Source: Phoronis australis
Taxonomy: Eukaryota; Phoronida; Phoronidae
Assembly: GCA_002633005.1 (NCBI GenBank)
Contig: NMRA01000108.1
Span: 364,500 to 424,499, forward strand
DNA: 60,000 nucleotides
Reading direction: 5' to 3'
The position numbers were made by a program, and so were the translations under genes. Position 1 is the first letter of the stretch; every line of letters starts with the position of its first letter. Below, piece after piece: positions 38,101 to 45,951 of this stretch. The notes beneath the pieces were generated by a model that saw nothing but the letters and a program-made list of their open reading frames with translations, did no database searches and was not told where the DNA came from.

Positions 38101-38527
38101 ATAGGTCTTTAACAACACCTGGAAACTATGGACCATTCACTTTGATCAATTGCACTAGAAATCTGCCTGTGAGTAGCGTTCCTGTGTGCAGGTGCAGTTC
38201 AGGTTCCTTGGTAAATGTGTGACCCATGGAGTTCTTTTCACCCCCAGATGTTGATGTAACTTAGTGTCTGGTGTTTTTGCGTGGTCATTGTGTAACAGTT
38301 GTCGTTGTACCTTGAAAATGACGTGTTTATCTTTTATTTCAGATCTCAAAGCATTTAATTAATGTTGGTGTTTCGTGTACTTTCAGAGACCTAGTTCGCG
38401 AGCTTCCATCTCTGGTCAGTTTCTCGCTGAAGAACAACAGCGATCAGATAATCTACGACGAAATATAGACATTCTAATCGAGGATTTTGAAAAGAACAAT
38501 ACTTCAAAGTTTCTGAGTGATAACTAA
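8075..38527 (+). CDS. CEP63: CEP63/DEUP1 orthologue, centriole-duplication coiled-coil protein (17 exons)
   Basis: CEP63 scaffolds CEP152 at the mother centriole for centriole duplication; its vertebrate paralogue DEUP1 works at deuterosomes. Exons are 8075-8100, 10500-10695, 11529-11597, 13920-14063, 17545-17658, 18741-18875, 19911-20030, 20755-20900, 21713-21799, 30137-30248, 30916-30975, 32098-32295, 33153-33308, 35783-35880, 36503-36528, 36880-37454 and 38387-38527. They join without a frame break into about 800 residues, against roughly 700 for human CEP63 and 600 for DEUP1. Diagnostic blocks are SCEAELQELM near residue 22, YEKLQRKHKRDY near 104, SNLEAQRKTLAEK near 166, and EGMKVQMANLTEELHQRN near 420. 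The C-terminal FLAEEQQRSDNLRRNIDILI is near residue 765. Residues 1-530 are almost all coiled coil; about 540-754 are Ser/Thr/Asn-rich and disordered. The first exon is the least certain. A small exon between 10695 and 11529 could be missing. Confidence 0.93.
9589..10035. mobile_element. MITE with CAGGGCTTGGAAT ends, copy 1 (hAT-like)
   Basis: The left end is CAGGGCTTGGAATTTTCCGC. The right end reads CAGGGCTTGGAATAACC on the minus strand, so the 13-bp terminal repeats are perfect. ATATAC flanks both sides (9583-9588 and 10036-10041). CAGGG ends suggest a hAT- or P-like superfamily, although 6 bp is shorter than the usual 8-bp duplication. The left half repeats TTTCCGC-type words; the body has no transposase. 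It lies in CEP63 intron 1. Confidence 0.85.
10500..10695 (+). CDS. CEP63: CEP63 exon 2
   Basis: Encodes residues 9-74, with HGKGRSALMISCEAELQELM. This is the strongest match to CEP63/DEUP1 N termini. The acceptor is CTCTATTTCAG, the donor GAG|GTGGGT (phase 0). Coiled coil. Confidence 0.96.
11529..11597 (+). CDS. CEP63: CEP63 exon 3
   Basis: A 23-codon coiled-coil exon (NIDKENANKLSKYEGEVTEL...). The acceptor is CCATTCAG and the donor CAG|GTAAAT. Phase 0 at both ends. Confidence 0.9.
12213..12560. repeat. Minisatellite, about 60-65 bp unit, four units
   Basis: Units begin around 12213, 12377, 12431 and 12496. They share AAGTAGAGAGGAGTTTAA, an imperfect AATCC segment, CTCATTCTCTTGTG and TTATTCACCC. 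The second unit is truncated at its start, and a non-repeat segment separates units 1 and 2. It lies in CEP63 intron 3. Confidence 0.75.
13213..13437 (-). repeat. tRNA-derived SINE copy 3, best-preserved head
   Basis: On the minus strand the head runs from 13437. TGGCCTGGTTGATAA (A-box region) is followed by GGTTCAAGTCC (B-box consensus), then CCACC. The body to lower coordinates matches copies 1 and 2 (GTGGGCCCATTGCACTG, TTTTTATGCTTTA, GAGCTGAGGAGCTAGA). The head ends are complementary (GCAGTGTG / CACACTGC), so it could still fold like a tRNA, but it lacks an intact anticodon arm. Confidence 0.85.
13920..14063 (+). CDS. CEP63: CEP63 exon 4
   Basis: Encodes residues 98-145, beginning LINLKKCYEKLQRKHKRDY, the conserved YEKLQ block. 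The acceptor is GTTACAG and the donor GAG|GTAAAT, phase 0. Confidence 0.96.
15091..15454 (-). mobile_element. piggyBac-like MITE, copy 1
   Basis: This is the reverse-complement relative of 49691-50053, colinear over the whole 364 bp. Shared blocks include TTTTGATGATTTCAAC, TGTAATTCGCTA and GGATGGGAAAGTC. The left flank is TTAA (15087-15090) and the right flank TTAC, a mutated TTAA. Its terminal repeats have decayed more than those of the 49.7-kb copy. It lies in CEP63 intron 4. Confidence 0.85.
16632..16678. repeat. 19-bp tandem repeat
   Basis: About 2.4 copies of GATGTCATTATCCATTCAT, ending in GATGTCATCATGAG. Confidence 0.85.
17545..17658 (+). CDS. CEP63: CEP63 exon 5
   Basis: Residues 146-183 (EYKSKTRDWNSERTSYLSQ, then SNLEAQRKTLAEKCELIK). 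The DW and SxLEAQRKxLAEK patterns are shared with vertebrate CEP63. The acceptor is CGTTTTCAG, the donor AAG|GTAGGG. Confidence 0.96.
18240..18330 (-). repeat. Possible degraded tRNA-like SINE head
   Basis: On the minus strand a CTCAGCGCACTA-like A-box is followed by GGTCCCGGGTTTCAAACCC, B-box-like. No body could be matched elsewhere in the window. Confidence 0.35.
18741..18875 (+). CDS. CEP63: CEP63 exon 6
   Basis: Residues 184-228, beginning HQSHIYKTQLDNRRDLLDS, which resembles the DEUP1 block SYQTQL as well as CEP63. The donor is CAG|GTGAGC, phase 0. Confidence 0.93.
19911..20030 (+). CDS. CEP63: CEP63 exon 7
   Basis: Forty codons of coiled coil (EEKIKQLKKQLQECESSL...). The acceptor is CTTTTCCAG, the donor GGG|GTAAGT. 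Confidence 0.93.
20755..20900 (+). CDS. CEP63: CEP63 exon 8
   Basis: Residues 269-316 plus two bases (RVEDETTSLSREVKYYREC...). The acceptor is CTCTTCTAG and the donor AAA|GTAAGA, phase 2. Confidence 0.93.
21713..21799 (+). CDS. CEP63: CEP63 exon 9
   Basis: Residues 317-345 plus two bases (KIDEVNALQESEQVRKLL...). The acceptor is TTTGTTTCAG, the donor TT|GTAAGT, phase 2. The following intron (21800-30136) hosts the antisense TLR. Confidence 0.92.
21918..22015. repeat. TGCATACATCTGCATGTG-type minisatellite
   Basis: Imperfect tandem copies of TGCATACATCTGCATGTG with an alternating purine-pyrimidine pattern. Open frames here, rich in Cys, Met and His on both strands, are repeat artefacts. Confidence 0.85.
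22196..22201 (-). terminator. Candidate poly(A) signal of the TLR gene
   Basis: Reads AATAAA on the minus strand, about 120 bp past the receptor stop codon. Confidence 0.55.
22324..24783 (-). CDS. Toll-like receptor, two cysteine clusters (mcc-type), nested in CEP63 intron 9
   Basis: Innate immune or developmental Toll-family receptor, single-pass type I membrane protein. The open frame has 819 codons. A hydrophobic signal-like segment lies at 42-58. An LRRNT-like cluster follows (C61, C65, C67, C90), then roughly eight leucine-rich repeats (about 160-390). Next come a first LRRCT (C402, C404, C429, C449), an LRRNT (C455, C459, C461, C474) and three to four more repeats. A second LRRCT (C573, C575, C599, C616), a transmembrane helix (621-641) and a TIR domain (about 667-803) complete it. 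TIR box 1 is YDVFVSFSEADSEWV and box 2 is CLRERDFNFG (703-712). The BB-loop proline of vertebrate TLRs is absent, as in the Drosophila Toll pattern. Box 3 is represented by KWFRQKL. A pyrimidine tract plus AG ends at 24676, so the true first Met may lie in an upstream exon, with this exon starting at 24675. The ligand is unknown. Confidence 0.95.
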   Translation of the reverse strand: MKVMLSYYRTSPLEDSLYNVFYFYKRCNIDFRLSFQIKYSRSILVVTTIALLPLAGVFSYCPPECVCKHNTTFISPTSKTKIYRVREVTCSIKDRFHVDKQARMILENCQEMEYLNLDIYCSNKHAEVVWSTGTFLQRTVSFSITFCNLSNNTGKNIIFPENTELRLLKFQANGGDSFFHEIKFQGLSQLETLYILRNGLRHIPVSLQQGSALMPKLMGFFCYSNKLEEIPCELLKNVPSLQNLNLDSNNIKYLPACMTPLMTKLVFLNLYDNRIKSIENITSLKSVSIQIIDLSYNQIRTIKTNTFIDLPNLSSLHLSKNKINSIEASAFGHLPSLKNLELQANEITTYGLQQGPKMERYEPNHLTIRLDNNHLKYPPYHDNDYVISSGIFVNAVNNKYQCDCEIEKFQQAGHDGKLMQWKGIDDMTCATPQQFLRMPLMSLDLQSTCIVIDNCPEKCYCYRNQTTHIVMVDCTFRNMSRLPEKMPQGSIYVNLSNNNITVFNRTGYTSRIQGLDLSNNQIEDISVLAMVSLINTATLKLNDNKLQTLPQSMESWIPLKLKELSLYDNPWKCACETAWLKTWLKKRSAVLQHPDKTRCFRNGIYEKPILKTNIVCYNYRSLAIGLSVVAALITMALVVSWKFRTEIKLLLFTHLNWRPFDRINMPGKLYDVFVSFSEADSEWVNEEIVEVLEVTHNPPFQTCLRERDFNFGVPTGSTIEEAICNSQCVIVILSPAFIDSQWGMFEFQTAHASLLNKDIARILVVIKEDTDFEQTLPELRSYLRTTTYVKADDKWFRQKLLYALPQKRPPPALEIELEA
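24784..27110. other. CEP63 intron 9 / TLR upstream region
   Basis: No exon recognised. The TLR promoter and any 5-prime exon should lie here on the minus strand, but I cannot point to them. Remaining open frames are short and AT-driven. Confidence 0.3.
27112..27370. repeat. Tandem duplication of about 130 bp
   Basis: Two diverged copies share GATCCAGGTATT, GTAATTTAAAGTAATTT, GGTGGGGT, AAAGCATAT, CTATTTGACC and TTATTCATTTAA in the same order. The first is about 27112-27232 and the second about 27250-27367. Confidence 0.8.
30137..30248 (+). CDS. CEP63: CEP63 exon 10
   Basis: Residues 346-383 (SLQEQQKSLQTDVDRLTEQV...). The acceptor is GTATTTCAG. The first base completes a TTC codon across the 8.3-kb intron, and the donor is AAG|GTTATC, phase 0. 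Confidence 0.92.
30916..30975 (+). CDS. CEP63: CEP63 exon 11
   Basis: A 20-codon exon (NEERNCDARDARQYEAEVCR). The acceptor is TTTTTTGCAG and the donor AGG|GTAAGG. Too short to be seen as an ORF. Confidence 0.88.
32098..32295 (+). CDS. CEP63: CEP63 exon 12
   Basis: Residues 404-469. The block LEGMKVQMANLTEELHQRN is near-diagnostic of CEP63/DEUP1. The acceptor is AATTTTAG, the donor GAG|GTGTGT. Confidence 0.97.
33153..33308 (+). CDS. CEP63: CEP63 exon 13, with alternative end at 33329
   Basis: Residues 470-521 (LTKAQLDALRHENKHLKQAV...). The acceptor is TTCCCCTTCAG. Two near-identical donors (CTACAG|GTGGGT at 33309 and TTACAG|GTGGGC at 33330) are 21 nt apart and in frame. The second would add VGYDKLQ. 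Confidence 0.92.
33510..34320 (+). repeat. Tandem duplication unit 1, 0.81 kb
   Basis: Begins GTTGGTCGGTGAGGTTGGAA and is nearly identical to 34322-35129. Visible differences are few substitutions and a 3-bp GTT indel. It lies in CEP63 intron 13. Open frames within it occur in both copies but resemble nothing known. Confidence 0.95.
34322..35129 (+). repeat. Tandem duplication unit 2, 0.81 kb
   Basis: Second copy of 33510-34320, starting immediately after the single N at 34321. Such high identity implies a very recent duplication or two haplotypes joined head to tail by the assembler. Confidence 0.95.
35783..35880 (+). CDS. CEP63: CEP63 exon 14
   Basis: Residues 522-553 plus two bases (MENRKLREDLDNMRMERSSG...), the end of the coiled coil and start of a Ser/Lys-rich linker. 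The donor is AAAAG|GTGAGT, phase 2. Confidence 0.93.
36503..36528 (+). CDS. CEP63: CEP63 exon 15 (26-bp microexon)
   Basis: The acceptor is CTTTTTTTCAG and the donor GTTG|GTAAGC. It completes an Arg codon, encodes KHRNNNAV and ends in phase 1. It is needed to keep exons 14 and 16 in frame. With exon 14 it makes a basic KRKHR patch. Confidence 0.85.
36880..37454 (+). CDS. CEP63: CEP63 exon 16 (long Ser/Thr/Asn-rich exon)
   Basis: Residues 563-754, 575 nt. Low-complexity and polar (for example FNTNNNNSND and NLSSSSEMSRSHHSTS) with many SP/TP sites, predicted disordered. It accounts for most of the extra length relative to human CEP63. The acceptor is TTCTTGCAG, the donor GCT|GTAAGT. Confidence 0.9.
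38387..38527 (+). CDS. CEP63: CEP63 exon 17 (terminal)
   Basis: Forty-six residues and TAA. The block FLAEEQQRSDNLRRNIDILI matches the conserved C-terminal helix of CEP63 and DEUP1 (FLxEEexRsxxL...hIdeL). The acceptor is GTACTTTCAG. Confidence 0.95.
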   Translation, partial: RPSSRASISGQFLAEEQQRSDNLRRNIDILIEDFEKNNTSKFLSDN

Positions 38528-38728
38528 GCTGCCCATTGAATTAATGAAACTAGTTGCTCAATGTTATTTATTTTTATGCACATTTGTTTGCAATGATGCT
38601 GTATACATTTCATCGAAGAGCCGACAGCTTGCCGGAAGTGGAGCAGAAACACACTCTCGTGGACAATAATTAAAGGTGTCACCCACCAAACTTTTGACGA
38701 GTCTGGCGTTTGAACTTTAAGTGAAATG

Positions 38729-38734
38729 AATAAA
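38729..38734 (+). terminator. CEP63: Poly(A) signal of CEP63
   Basis: AATAAA about 200 bp after the CEP63 stop codon. Confidence 0.65.
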
Positions 38735-40300
38735 CCTTCTTTTGTTGATAATGAACTACACTTAGTTGCGCCTTCGGATTGCTGCTACTTTCTATAGGTT
38801 TGTTGATTCAAAATACGAAATGGCAGAATTTTCTAGTATGTCAATGAATATAATCTTGAGTTATGCACTTTGGAGAGACGAGGGTTTTTTCTTGATCAGG
38901 AAGTTATTGGCAATCCTCGTGTAAGTTTCTCTTTTCCACACCCATGGCATGCGTATACAATTCGTTTTGCTGAACATTACGCGTTGTTGCTGCTTAATGT
39001 GAGCCGAGTAGTTAGTAGACCTCGGCCATGTTGGGTTGACCAAGTTTCTTGCAAGAAAAGTGAGATCATGCAAGTGAAAGCCTAGTGTTCTGGAAGTACG
39101 CCCACGACCATATGAGCGTAACCTAGCCACCGAAGTGGTCGGTCAGTGAGACTGGAATGTTGAATTATGGGATAGAATTATTTTACTGCGACAGTTTCCC
39201 TTAGCAAAGATTTCTCGCGACAAAGTCATGGTTAATGTGTTGGGTCTACAGAACACTACCCTTGTTAGTCCTTAAGAGCTAAAATTTGCTGCAAGCTCCT
39301 ATAGTCGTGGCACTTAGTACTGCAGTGCGTAGAGATTAGGACCCCCATCCACCTCTTCACCTAAGATTCAACATTGTTTTAGGGACCTAGTTTTCACAAG
39401 AAAGCAGCCTGTTGCTAATCAGCGCCACCTTTTGGAGCAAAAAGCCATTTAGTCAATTTTGGTCACATAACCTATTAGACAAGACTTAGGTGCATTTTAG
39501 GCAGGATCAAAGTTCCCACTTGGGTCACACTTAGCAGCCGGGTTTCCCAGATCAAGAACAGGTGGTGTAGAATTTTGTCTTCCAATAATTCTTATGTGAC
39601 AAATTCTTCAAATTTCTAATGTCGTGTCCTTTTCCAAAATTAGGTCGAAATACCCCCATGGTGTGGTTAATACATAATCACCAGGTTCTTGTCTGTGAAT
39701 GTGTTCTTATTTTTTAGGCTATTTCTTGTCCTGCTTATGGACATCTTCGGTCTGGCGATTGCACAGAGACCCTGCTTTACTGAGTCTACACAGCCAGTTA
39801 TCATTTGCTTAATTACTGAGTCCAAAATTGCGGTATCTGTCTTGAATGTTTCATTCATTGCTAGATTTGTTGTTTGAGAGTTCCCCTTACTCATGCCATC
39901 AAAAGCACCTGTACTGGGCCAAGGTAATTTCATGTCATTAGGGTTGGCAAACCCCCTCCCTATATATAAAAGCTGTGTTTTTATAACTTAAACTTTGGAG
40001 TATTCAACTTCTGAACCACATAGAAACATTGTGCACAAGTTGTCTGGGTTGTCTAAATTGTCTTGCAAGATTTGAAGGTCGATTACTTGTTGTGACACAT
40101 TTGAGGAAATTGGATATACTCAGTTCAAATACCTCCTTGGTAAACCTAGTAGAATGAAAGTGACATGTGTTGACGTTCAAGTAACTGATCGTTGCTTCTA
40201 TGATTATACGTGTTGTGTTGGCTCCCAGTGTTTTTACGAATGCGTCATCTGTGTTTTGTAATTTATTACCCATTGTTAAACTGTTTTAGTGTTGTTTAAT
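38735..40300. other. Intergenic, with a diverged relative of the 33.5-kb repeat
   Basis: No gene recognised. Around 39045-39260 the sequence shares ordered words with the 0.8-kb repeat, including GTGAGATCATG, GGTCGGT.AGTGAG, CTGGAATGTTGAATTATG, GATAGAATT and TTTCTCGCGA. An old third copy of that family is therefore likely. Confidence 0.5.
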
Positions 40301-40870
40301 TTACAAATCGGGGTGGACCAGCGACTGAACACTAAACGGGTTGAGTTCTGCGCAAGAATCTCTCGAGTAAAGCTATCCTACGCGTGATCACTTTGTTTTG
40401 CTTTTAATTCATGGTTGTGCCTCGCGCAGACTTGTGTGATCTTGCGTTTTCGCGAGTGTATTGCGTCTACGAAACGGGCGCCAGGCCCTCGCCATAGGCA
40501 TCCCTCGCTAGGGCAGCGTTTCCTGGTCATAAGAATATTCTGAAAAAGCTAGACAAGTGTGATTAGTGTGATCACGCGCTGCGCTTGCAATACATGGCGA
40601 TGTCGTGAAAGCTTGCTCTTTGCGAGTTTTTTGCGTCCACGGAGCGCAGCCCAGACTTCGTAACAGAACTTTTTATCTGAAGTTCATAACGTCTTGTGCT
40701 CATGCTGCAGACAAGTGCTTTGAGAGTTTCCTGCATTGGTAGTGCTCCCGTTTTTAGGATCGGGCCCACTAGTTGAAAGGCTGTAGGTGTTCAGTCGATC
40801 GTCTACAATGATAATGAGAATAAATGCAATTAAGTGTAATATTTTGTAAATAAGTATCTGTGGATTAAAT

Positions 40871-41020
40871 TGACAATTAAAGGATCCAAAAAACATTTGT
40901 TTTTATTGGTATTAGTTAAAGTGACAATTAAATGATCCAAAAACATTTTGTTTTTATTTGTTTTAGTTAAATTGACAATTAAATGATCCAAAAGCTTTTG
41001 TTTTTATTGGTTTCAGTTGA
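40871..41020. repeat. 51-bp minisatellite, three units
   Basis: TGACAATTAAATGATCCAAA recurs at 40871, 40922 and 40973 (first unit AAAGGATCC). Each copy continues TTTTGTTTTTATTGGTTTTAGTTAAA-like, an exact 51-bp period. Confidence 0.9.
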
Positions 41021-42348
41021 CTGGTATTTTATATAATACTTTAATCATGCAAAATTTAATGGGCGTAAATTAAAATTAAGTTTTGTTTTCCATGGGCGTG
41101 CAACCGACCGTGTGTGGAGTCAACACGCTTGAATTACAATATGTCAAACGATTTGTATGCATTTTAATCGAATCATTTTTGCCACAAAAATTAGAGCGCC
41201 CCGGTATCATTGAAAAGTGAGAAAATGTAGTATTTTATTTACCGACGTATCCATTTTCGAGGAGCGAGGATAGGGCTGAGGGAAACAAAATAGTGTGAAA
41301 AACTACAAACGAACATACATCCATTCATGCAGACACAGAACATAGCTCCACGTAAAATACCGTATCTTTATAAGAAAATAATTCGAAACATGTACATAGT
41401 GTAGACGTCACTGCCAGTTATTATCCGCTTCTACAGGTGTATGTTATTTAAAAACGCATTTTAACACAAAAGGATTCATACAATTCCCTAATAGCGAATG
41501 CTCTTTAATAATAACCCGAATTGTTTTGGAAATAACCAAAATTTAGTATATAATTTTGGGTTGCTTTTTTCCACATGTTTTTGGTGACGCAAGTTGGCAT
41601 GATGGTGGTGCCATTTAAAATAATGTAGTCCATGTAAAAGCATGAACGCTTGTGTACGTAATTTACGAAATCGGCTTCAAGTTTTTATTTTAGCGATATC
41701 TTGATTGATGACACTCATTCGACATTTGATTTGGGTTGGTGAAAAAGAGAACGTCTTCGAAACATTGTGTCAATGGAAAATATTATTCCTGAATTCTTTT
41801 CAAAATATGTTTACGAACTGTTCTAGGTTTTGGTTATTAATATGCAAAATTTGCCTTGCAGAATAGACCGGTGTTCCGTGTCAACTCCATACTTATACCA
41901 ATTAGACACGAAATGTACTGGAGCGTGGTGATTTTAAACGGTACACATTTTTGATTCCGCATAAGAAGCTGGCATCCTTAGAAACATAGGTGTAACAGCA
42001 ACAGTTAATATACACATTTTATTATCAACCATTTGTAATTTTTTCATACGTCTTTTCTTAAAAGTATGCTTCGTAACAAGATGACATTAATGTCGCGCAT
42101 ACCGTGACTACCGTTTTTATGTACTAGCCATCCCGGTTACCGCATTTTGAAAATCCTTGTGAGCTTTGCTGTTGGCTTACAAATTTATTTTCGCTGTCAA
42201 AAGGCTATCGAAAAAATACTCGTTTGAGCACATACGAAAACCACCAGCTTGTCATGGTTTCTGACACTATCTAGCATTCGTTTCAGTGCATCGCAACCTC
42301 TATCAGCTTCGTACTTATCCACTATGGTGGTACATTTTCCGTCAATGA

Positions 42349-42462
42349 AGCGCGCGCGCGCGTGCGCGAGAGAGAGGGAGGAAGAGGGGGAGGGGGNGGC
42401 CGGAGGGAGGGAGAGAGCGATGGAGAGAGAGGGAGAGAGAGAGCGGGAGAGGGGGGAGACTT
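42349..42462. repeat. (GC)n then (GA)n/purine-rich simple repeat
   Basis: Alternating GC dinucleotides switch into a GAGAG/GGGAGG purine tract with an N at 42397. Arg/Glu- or Ser/Leu-rich open frames across it are compositional artefacts. It abuts the 3-prime end of the LINE fragment. Confidence 0.9.
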
Positions 42463-43742
42463 GCATTGTTTTAAATCATATAAAACATACATTGTTATAT
42501 GACTGGGTGGCCAGCAAAGGCAAGGGCCGCTAATAGCTGACCACCAAGTAACAATAGATTAAAGAGATATTAACAATTAAGAAGAACAATATAAATAACA
42601 ACAGAAATAAGTACATCTACAATGAAATAAGATACAATGCAATGTAAATTAATGTCTTTTACTAGGAATAAAACACATACTAGACTAATGATACAAGGGA
42701 GACCGCACTGTTAGAAAAGCACATGACTATGGTGTAAGGCAGGTGATCACCGTTACTTCAATTAGAACATGCATAACAATGTAGAACGTTACACTGAGAG
42801 CTGTAAATGCATAATATGTTATTTTTTAAATACAAGGAGAATCTATGTAATCTATGCGTGTCCGTTACATATAGCAGAAGGATACTGTTGTTTATTAGAT
42901 TCGGTATTTTGAACATTAATGAATTTTCACAACTTTTTCTGTTGTAGGTGGGCAGTTTTAGGATGTGTTGTTGACTGCATATCCTAAGATCTCTTGGTGA
43001 CTGACGGAATTGGAAAAATTGTTTGATAAATGTAAATAGGCAATTGATTATGTTTGAATTTGTAAAAGTATTTTAAAGGCAAGCTTGGTTAAATATGTCG
43101 TCAAGATGAAGTGTTTGATTTCCCTGCAAATTGATTCTGTGTGTGTAAAAACGCGAAGAATTGGTAACATTTCTCAAAGCTTTTTTCTCCAGAAGTTTCA
43201 ATGTCGTACAATTATTGAATCCCCATAGTACCGAAATATAGATGTGATAGTATATATAAGAGCATTCTATGTCATCAGGAGAGCGTGTTTGGGAAAAAAG
43301 GGTTTCAGTATGGAGAGGACGCCCACAGTTTTGGCAATTTTGTGAGAAATTTCATGAACACGCTTGTTCCAAGAAAGATGACTGTCTACAAAAATACCTA
43401 AAAATTAAAAATTTTCAACTCTGTTAATAATTTCGTTGCTGATTTTGATTTGAGTGTTGTAACCTCGCTGATTTTTTGGGGACAATCGAAATAGCATAAA
43501 TTTAGTTTTACTAGTATTGAGCGATAATTTATTGGTATTTAGCTAATCAAAAACATCTTATGATGGTTTGATCGTTGAGGCTAGGATTTTTGTTAACATG
43601 AAAAGGAATTAACAGGTATATGTCGTCTGAGTAGGTCTGATAATAAACTGTGCCTTACTGGAGAAAGAAATGTCATTTACATAGATTAAAAATAGTTGAG
43701 GTCCTAGAATAGATCCCTGTGGAACACCTAGCTATTGGAAAT
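42463..43742 (-). mobile_element. 5-prime-truncated, decayed non-LTR (LINE) reverse transcriptase
   Basis: On the minus strand 43699-43728 encodes GVPQGSILGP, then LFLIYVNDI, the classic palm motif of LINE reverse transcriptases. The catalytic box follows as YSDD instead of YADD near 43635. Further down come a KxFMLF-like segment, LEKKALRNVTNSSRFYTH (thumb region) and FNQACL...FYKF-like words. The frame is broken by several stops and shifts and nothing upstream of the palm survives. A conserved 3-prime tail ends near 42463. CR1/Jockey-like clades are plausible. Confidence 0.85.
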
Positions 43743-44019
43743 GTCAAGTTGGGACGAAGTGACGAACTGCAAGTTTGGTTTCAACTTCTTCCTGACACAG
43801 ATGAGAAGCGAGACTGCTTGGGTTAACAAAGAATTGGCGCTTCGTTATTCTCAAGAATATACTGGGCCCATGTCACTCTACCACAAACAAACTTGACTCA
43901 GTCCGGTCTCAATTGCGAGTTGCCACTTCTTTCCGCCGGGCAAAGCCCTGAATTGTCTGCAATTTTACAATTGAATGTGAGACGAAATTCATAAAGGTAA
44001 GCAGTTAAATCAGAAGTTG

Positions 44020-45500
44020 ATTTTTGTGACTAGTGGAAGGTGTGTATATTGCAGCTTTAATTCAACAGATATACATCCTCAGCTACTCACTGAAATATCT
44101 ATGCCCTGAACCGTGACATACATTGACTAGGAAATTGCCAGTGAGCCATTGAAACCATTCCCTTTTATTCTAATTACACGTAAGAGCTTTTTATTTGTCT
44201 TGTTTTTGGTCTGTCAACGATATTACACCACGCATTATTGTAGCCAATTTCTGGGTTTTATTTGTTTTTTTTTCGGAAAAATTTAGAGGATATCACCCAT
44301 GATAACAATTTGAGACTGAGTTTCCAGCAAACCTAGCTGCCACATGCTAAAGGCGGCCGGGCAAATATCTAATTGTTGTGGATCGCAAGTTATAAAAATC
44401 GTTCTTTAATTGGTGTGGTCCCCACGTTTACGTTCACTATTTGTCATTGTTGGTACGTGTTTCAAGATACGGTTTATCACGATGTATATGAATAGAACCG
44501 CTCAGGCCGGTGGTGGTTTACTGGGAGGACCGGAAACCGTCACTTCATCGCCGTGTAATTACAACTGCTCGAATGCCAACGAGGTTGCGGGAACTTCCTT
44601 ACGAGAGAATTTTGTCACCGGCCCCATTTAGACTAATGTCGTCACAAAACAGGTATGATTTGAGTGCTCATCCCCGTAATCGATGATAATGCATCCAGCC
44701 CCAGGGCCTGGGGGAAAGATTCCGAGTGTAGTCACTGAGTGTCGCCTGTCACAGTATTCAGGGTCAGCTCCACACTGCCGAGCGATCGCGTCTGCGATAA
44801 CCCTCTTGCTCTTCAGTTGTTGAAGGGTAATATTCTGGCCACAGTGAGCGGCAATGGCAACTCATGCCGGCTGTGGGAGTCTGCGGCCACCATGCATACA
44901 GCTGGCCGCCGGTCTCGGATACAGTTAACAACGACACAAATGAAAGTGAACAGACGACTATTACCAATACCTAATTATTTTCGGGCAATCGTACGTTTAC
45001 ATACAACGGCGACATTATCGAATTTTTAGCTAAAAGAATATAAAAGTATTTACTTATCATTGTCGCATCTACGTTTCAGTTGCAATAAATCGCGAGCCAG
45101 TCGTGAGCGGCCCGATCGAAATGGCCAGTGCTTTAGTTATTTTATTCATTTCTTCTATCCATCATGCTGTTGACATGCATCCTTGTTTGGAATTGGTTGT
45201 TTCAATAAGTTTGTGGTTCCTTAGTTTGGTGGAAAATGGTTCAGTATCTGAATAATAACCGTATTCTTAATGACTATCCAATTTTTTGTAAAGCTATTAA
45301 TGACAATCAATATAAACAAAAATTGGGAAATCCGCGGATGAGTGACTGAATGTGAAAATAGGTCAGCAAATGAACATTGACCCAGTTAAAAAGAAACTGC
45401 AAAAGTTCAATTTTTCAGTTTATGTCACTTGGAATTTGTATCTCATGAAGGTCTCCTGAGAGAAAACATGACAAAGTAGTCGAGCACAACGAGAAAAAAT
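44020..45500. other. Intergenic, partly CpG-rich; no gene assigned
   Basis: 44480-45000 is richer in CpG than its surroundings. It has an open frame at 44410-44631 (contains QAGGGLLGGPETVTSSPCN), followed shortly by a donor-like ACAG|GTATGA at about 44653. It could be an exon or an old repeat; I could not place it in a family. Confidence 0.3.
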
Positions 45501-45539
45501 GAAATTTGGAAAAGAAATAAGTAAACAAAGGTAACAATT

Positions 45540-45951
45540 CAATGCGCATGTTCGGAGTTTTTGGACCATGTGACACAATATCAACCAATCACCTGCAAAA
45601 GAATAGTGTCACCGCCAAGCTCGTATGGTGTGTGGTTTAGGTGAAGATTCCGATTTTTAGGGATTCAGATCGTAAAATCAGCTGGTGAAATGTTCACGAA
45701 AATGATACCAGGCGTACATTATAAGTTGTTGTGACAAGGCTGCTAATTTCAGACTTTTTTCACGGTATTTTCCACGTGCAAATGGCACTGAAAGAAGCAA
45801 ACCGCGATTGAATGGACGCCATTTTGTCAGGGATTTAAACTTCTGTCGGCGTTCCAGCAAAGTACAAAGAAACTTGCTTTCGTTGTCGTGGAATTTTTTT
45901 GATGTTGATGACAGTAAAACATACATGTCGTTTTAACGAATCTGGCAGAGC
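45540..45951 (+). promoter_or_regulatory. Probable promoter of the 45.9-kb gene
   Basis: Contains ATGCGCATG (NRF1-like, 45542-45550) and CCAAT (45585-45589) upstream of the first ATG, without a TATA box. A minimal upstream ORF (ATG TCG TTT TAA) begins at about 45925. Confidence 0.4.

Noticed and set aside
42197-42533. Arg/Glu-rich and Ser/Leu-rich ORFs
   Set aside because: Produced by the (GC)n/(GA)n simple repeat, with an N inside.
44764-44967. Minus-strand ORF of 67 codons in the CpG-rich stretch
   Set aside because: No family resemblance or splice context; overlapping frames on the other strand are just as open.
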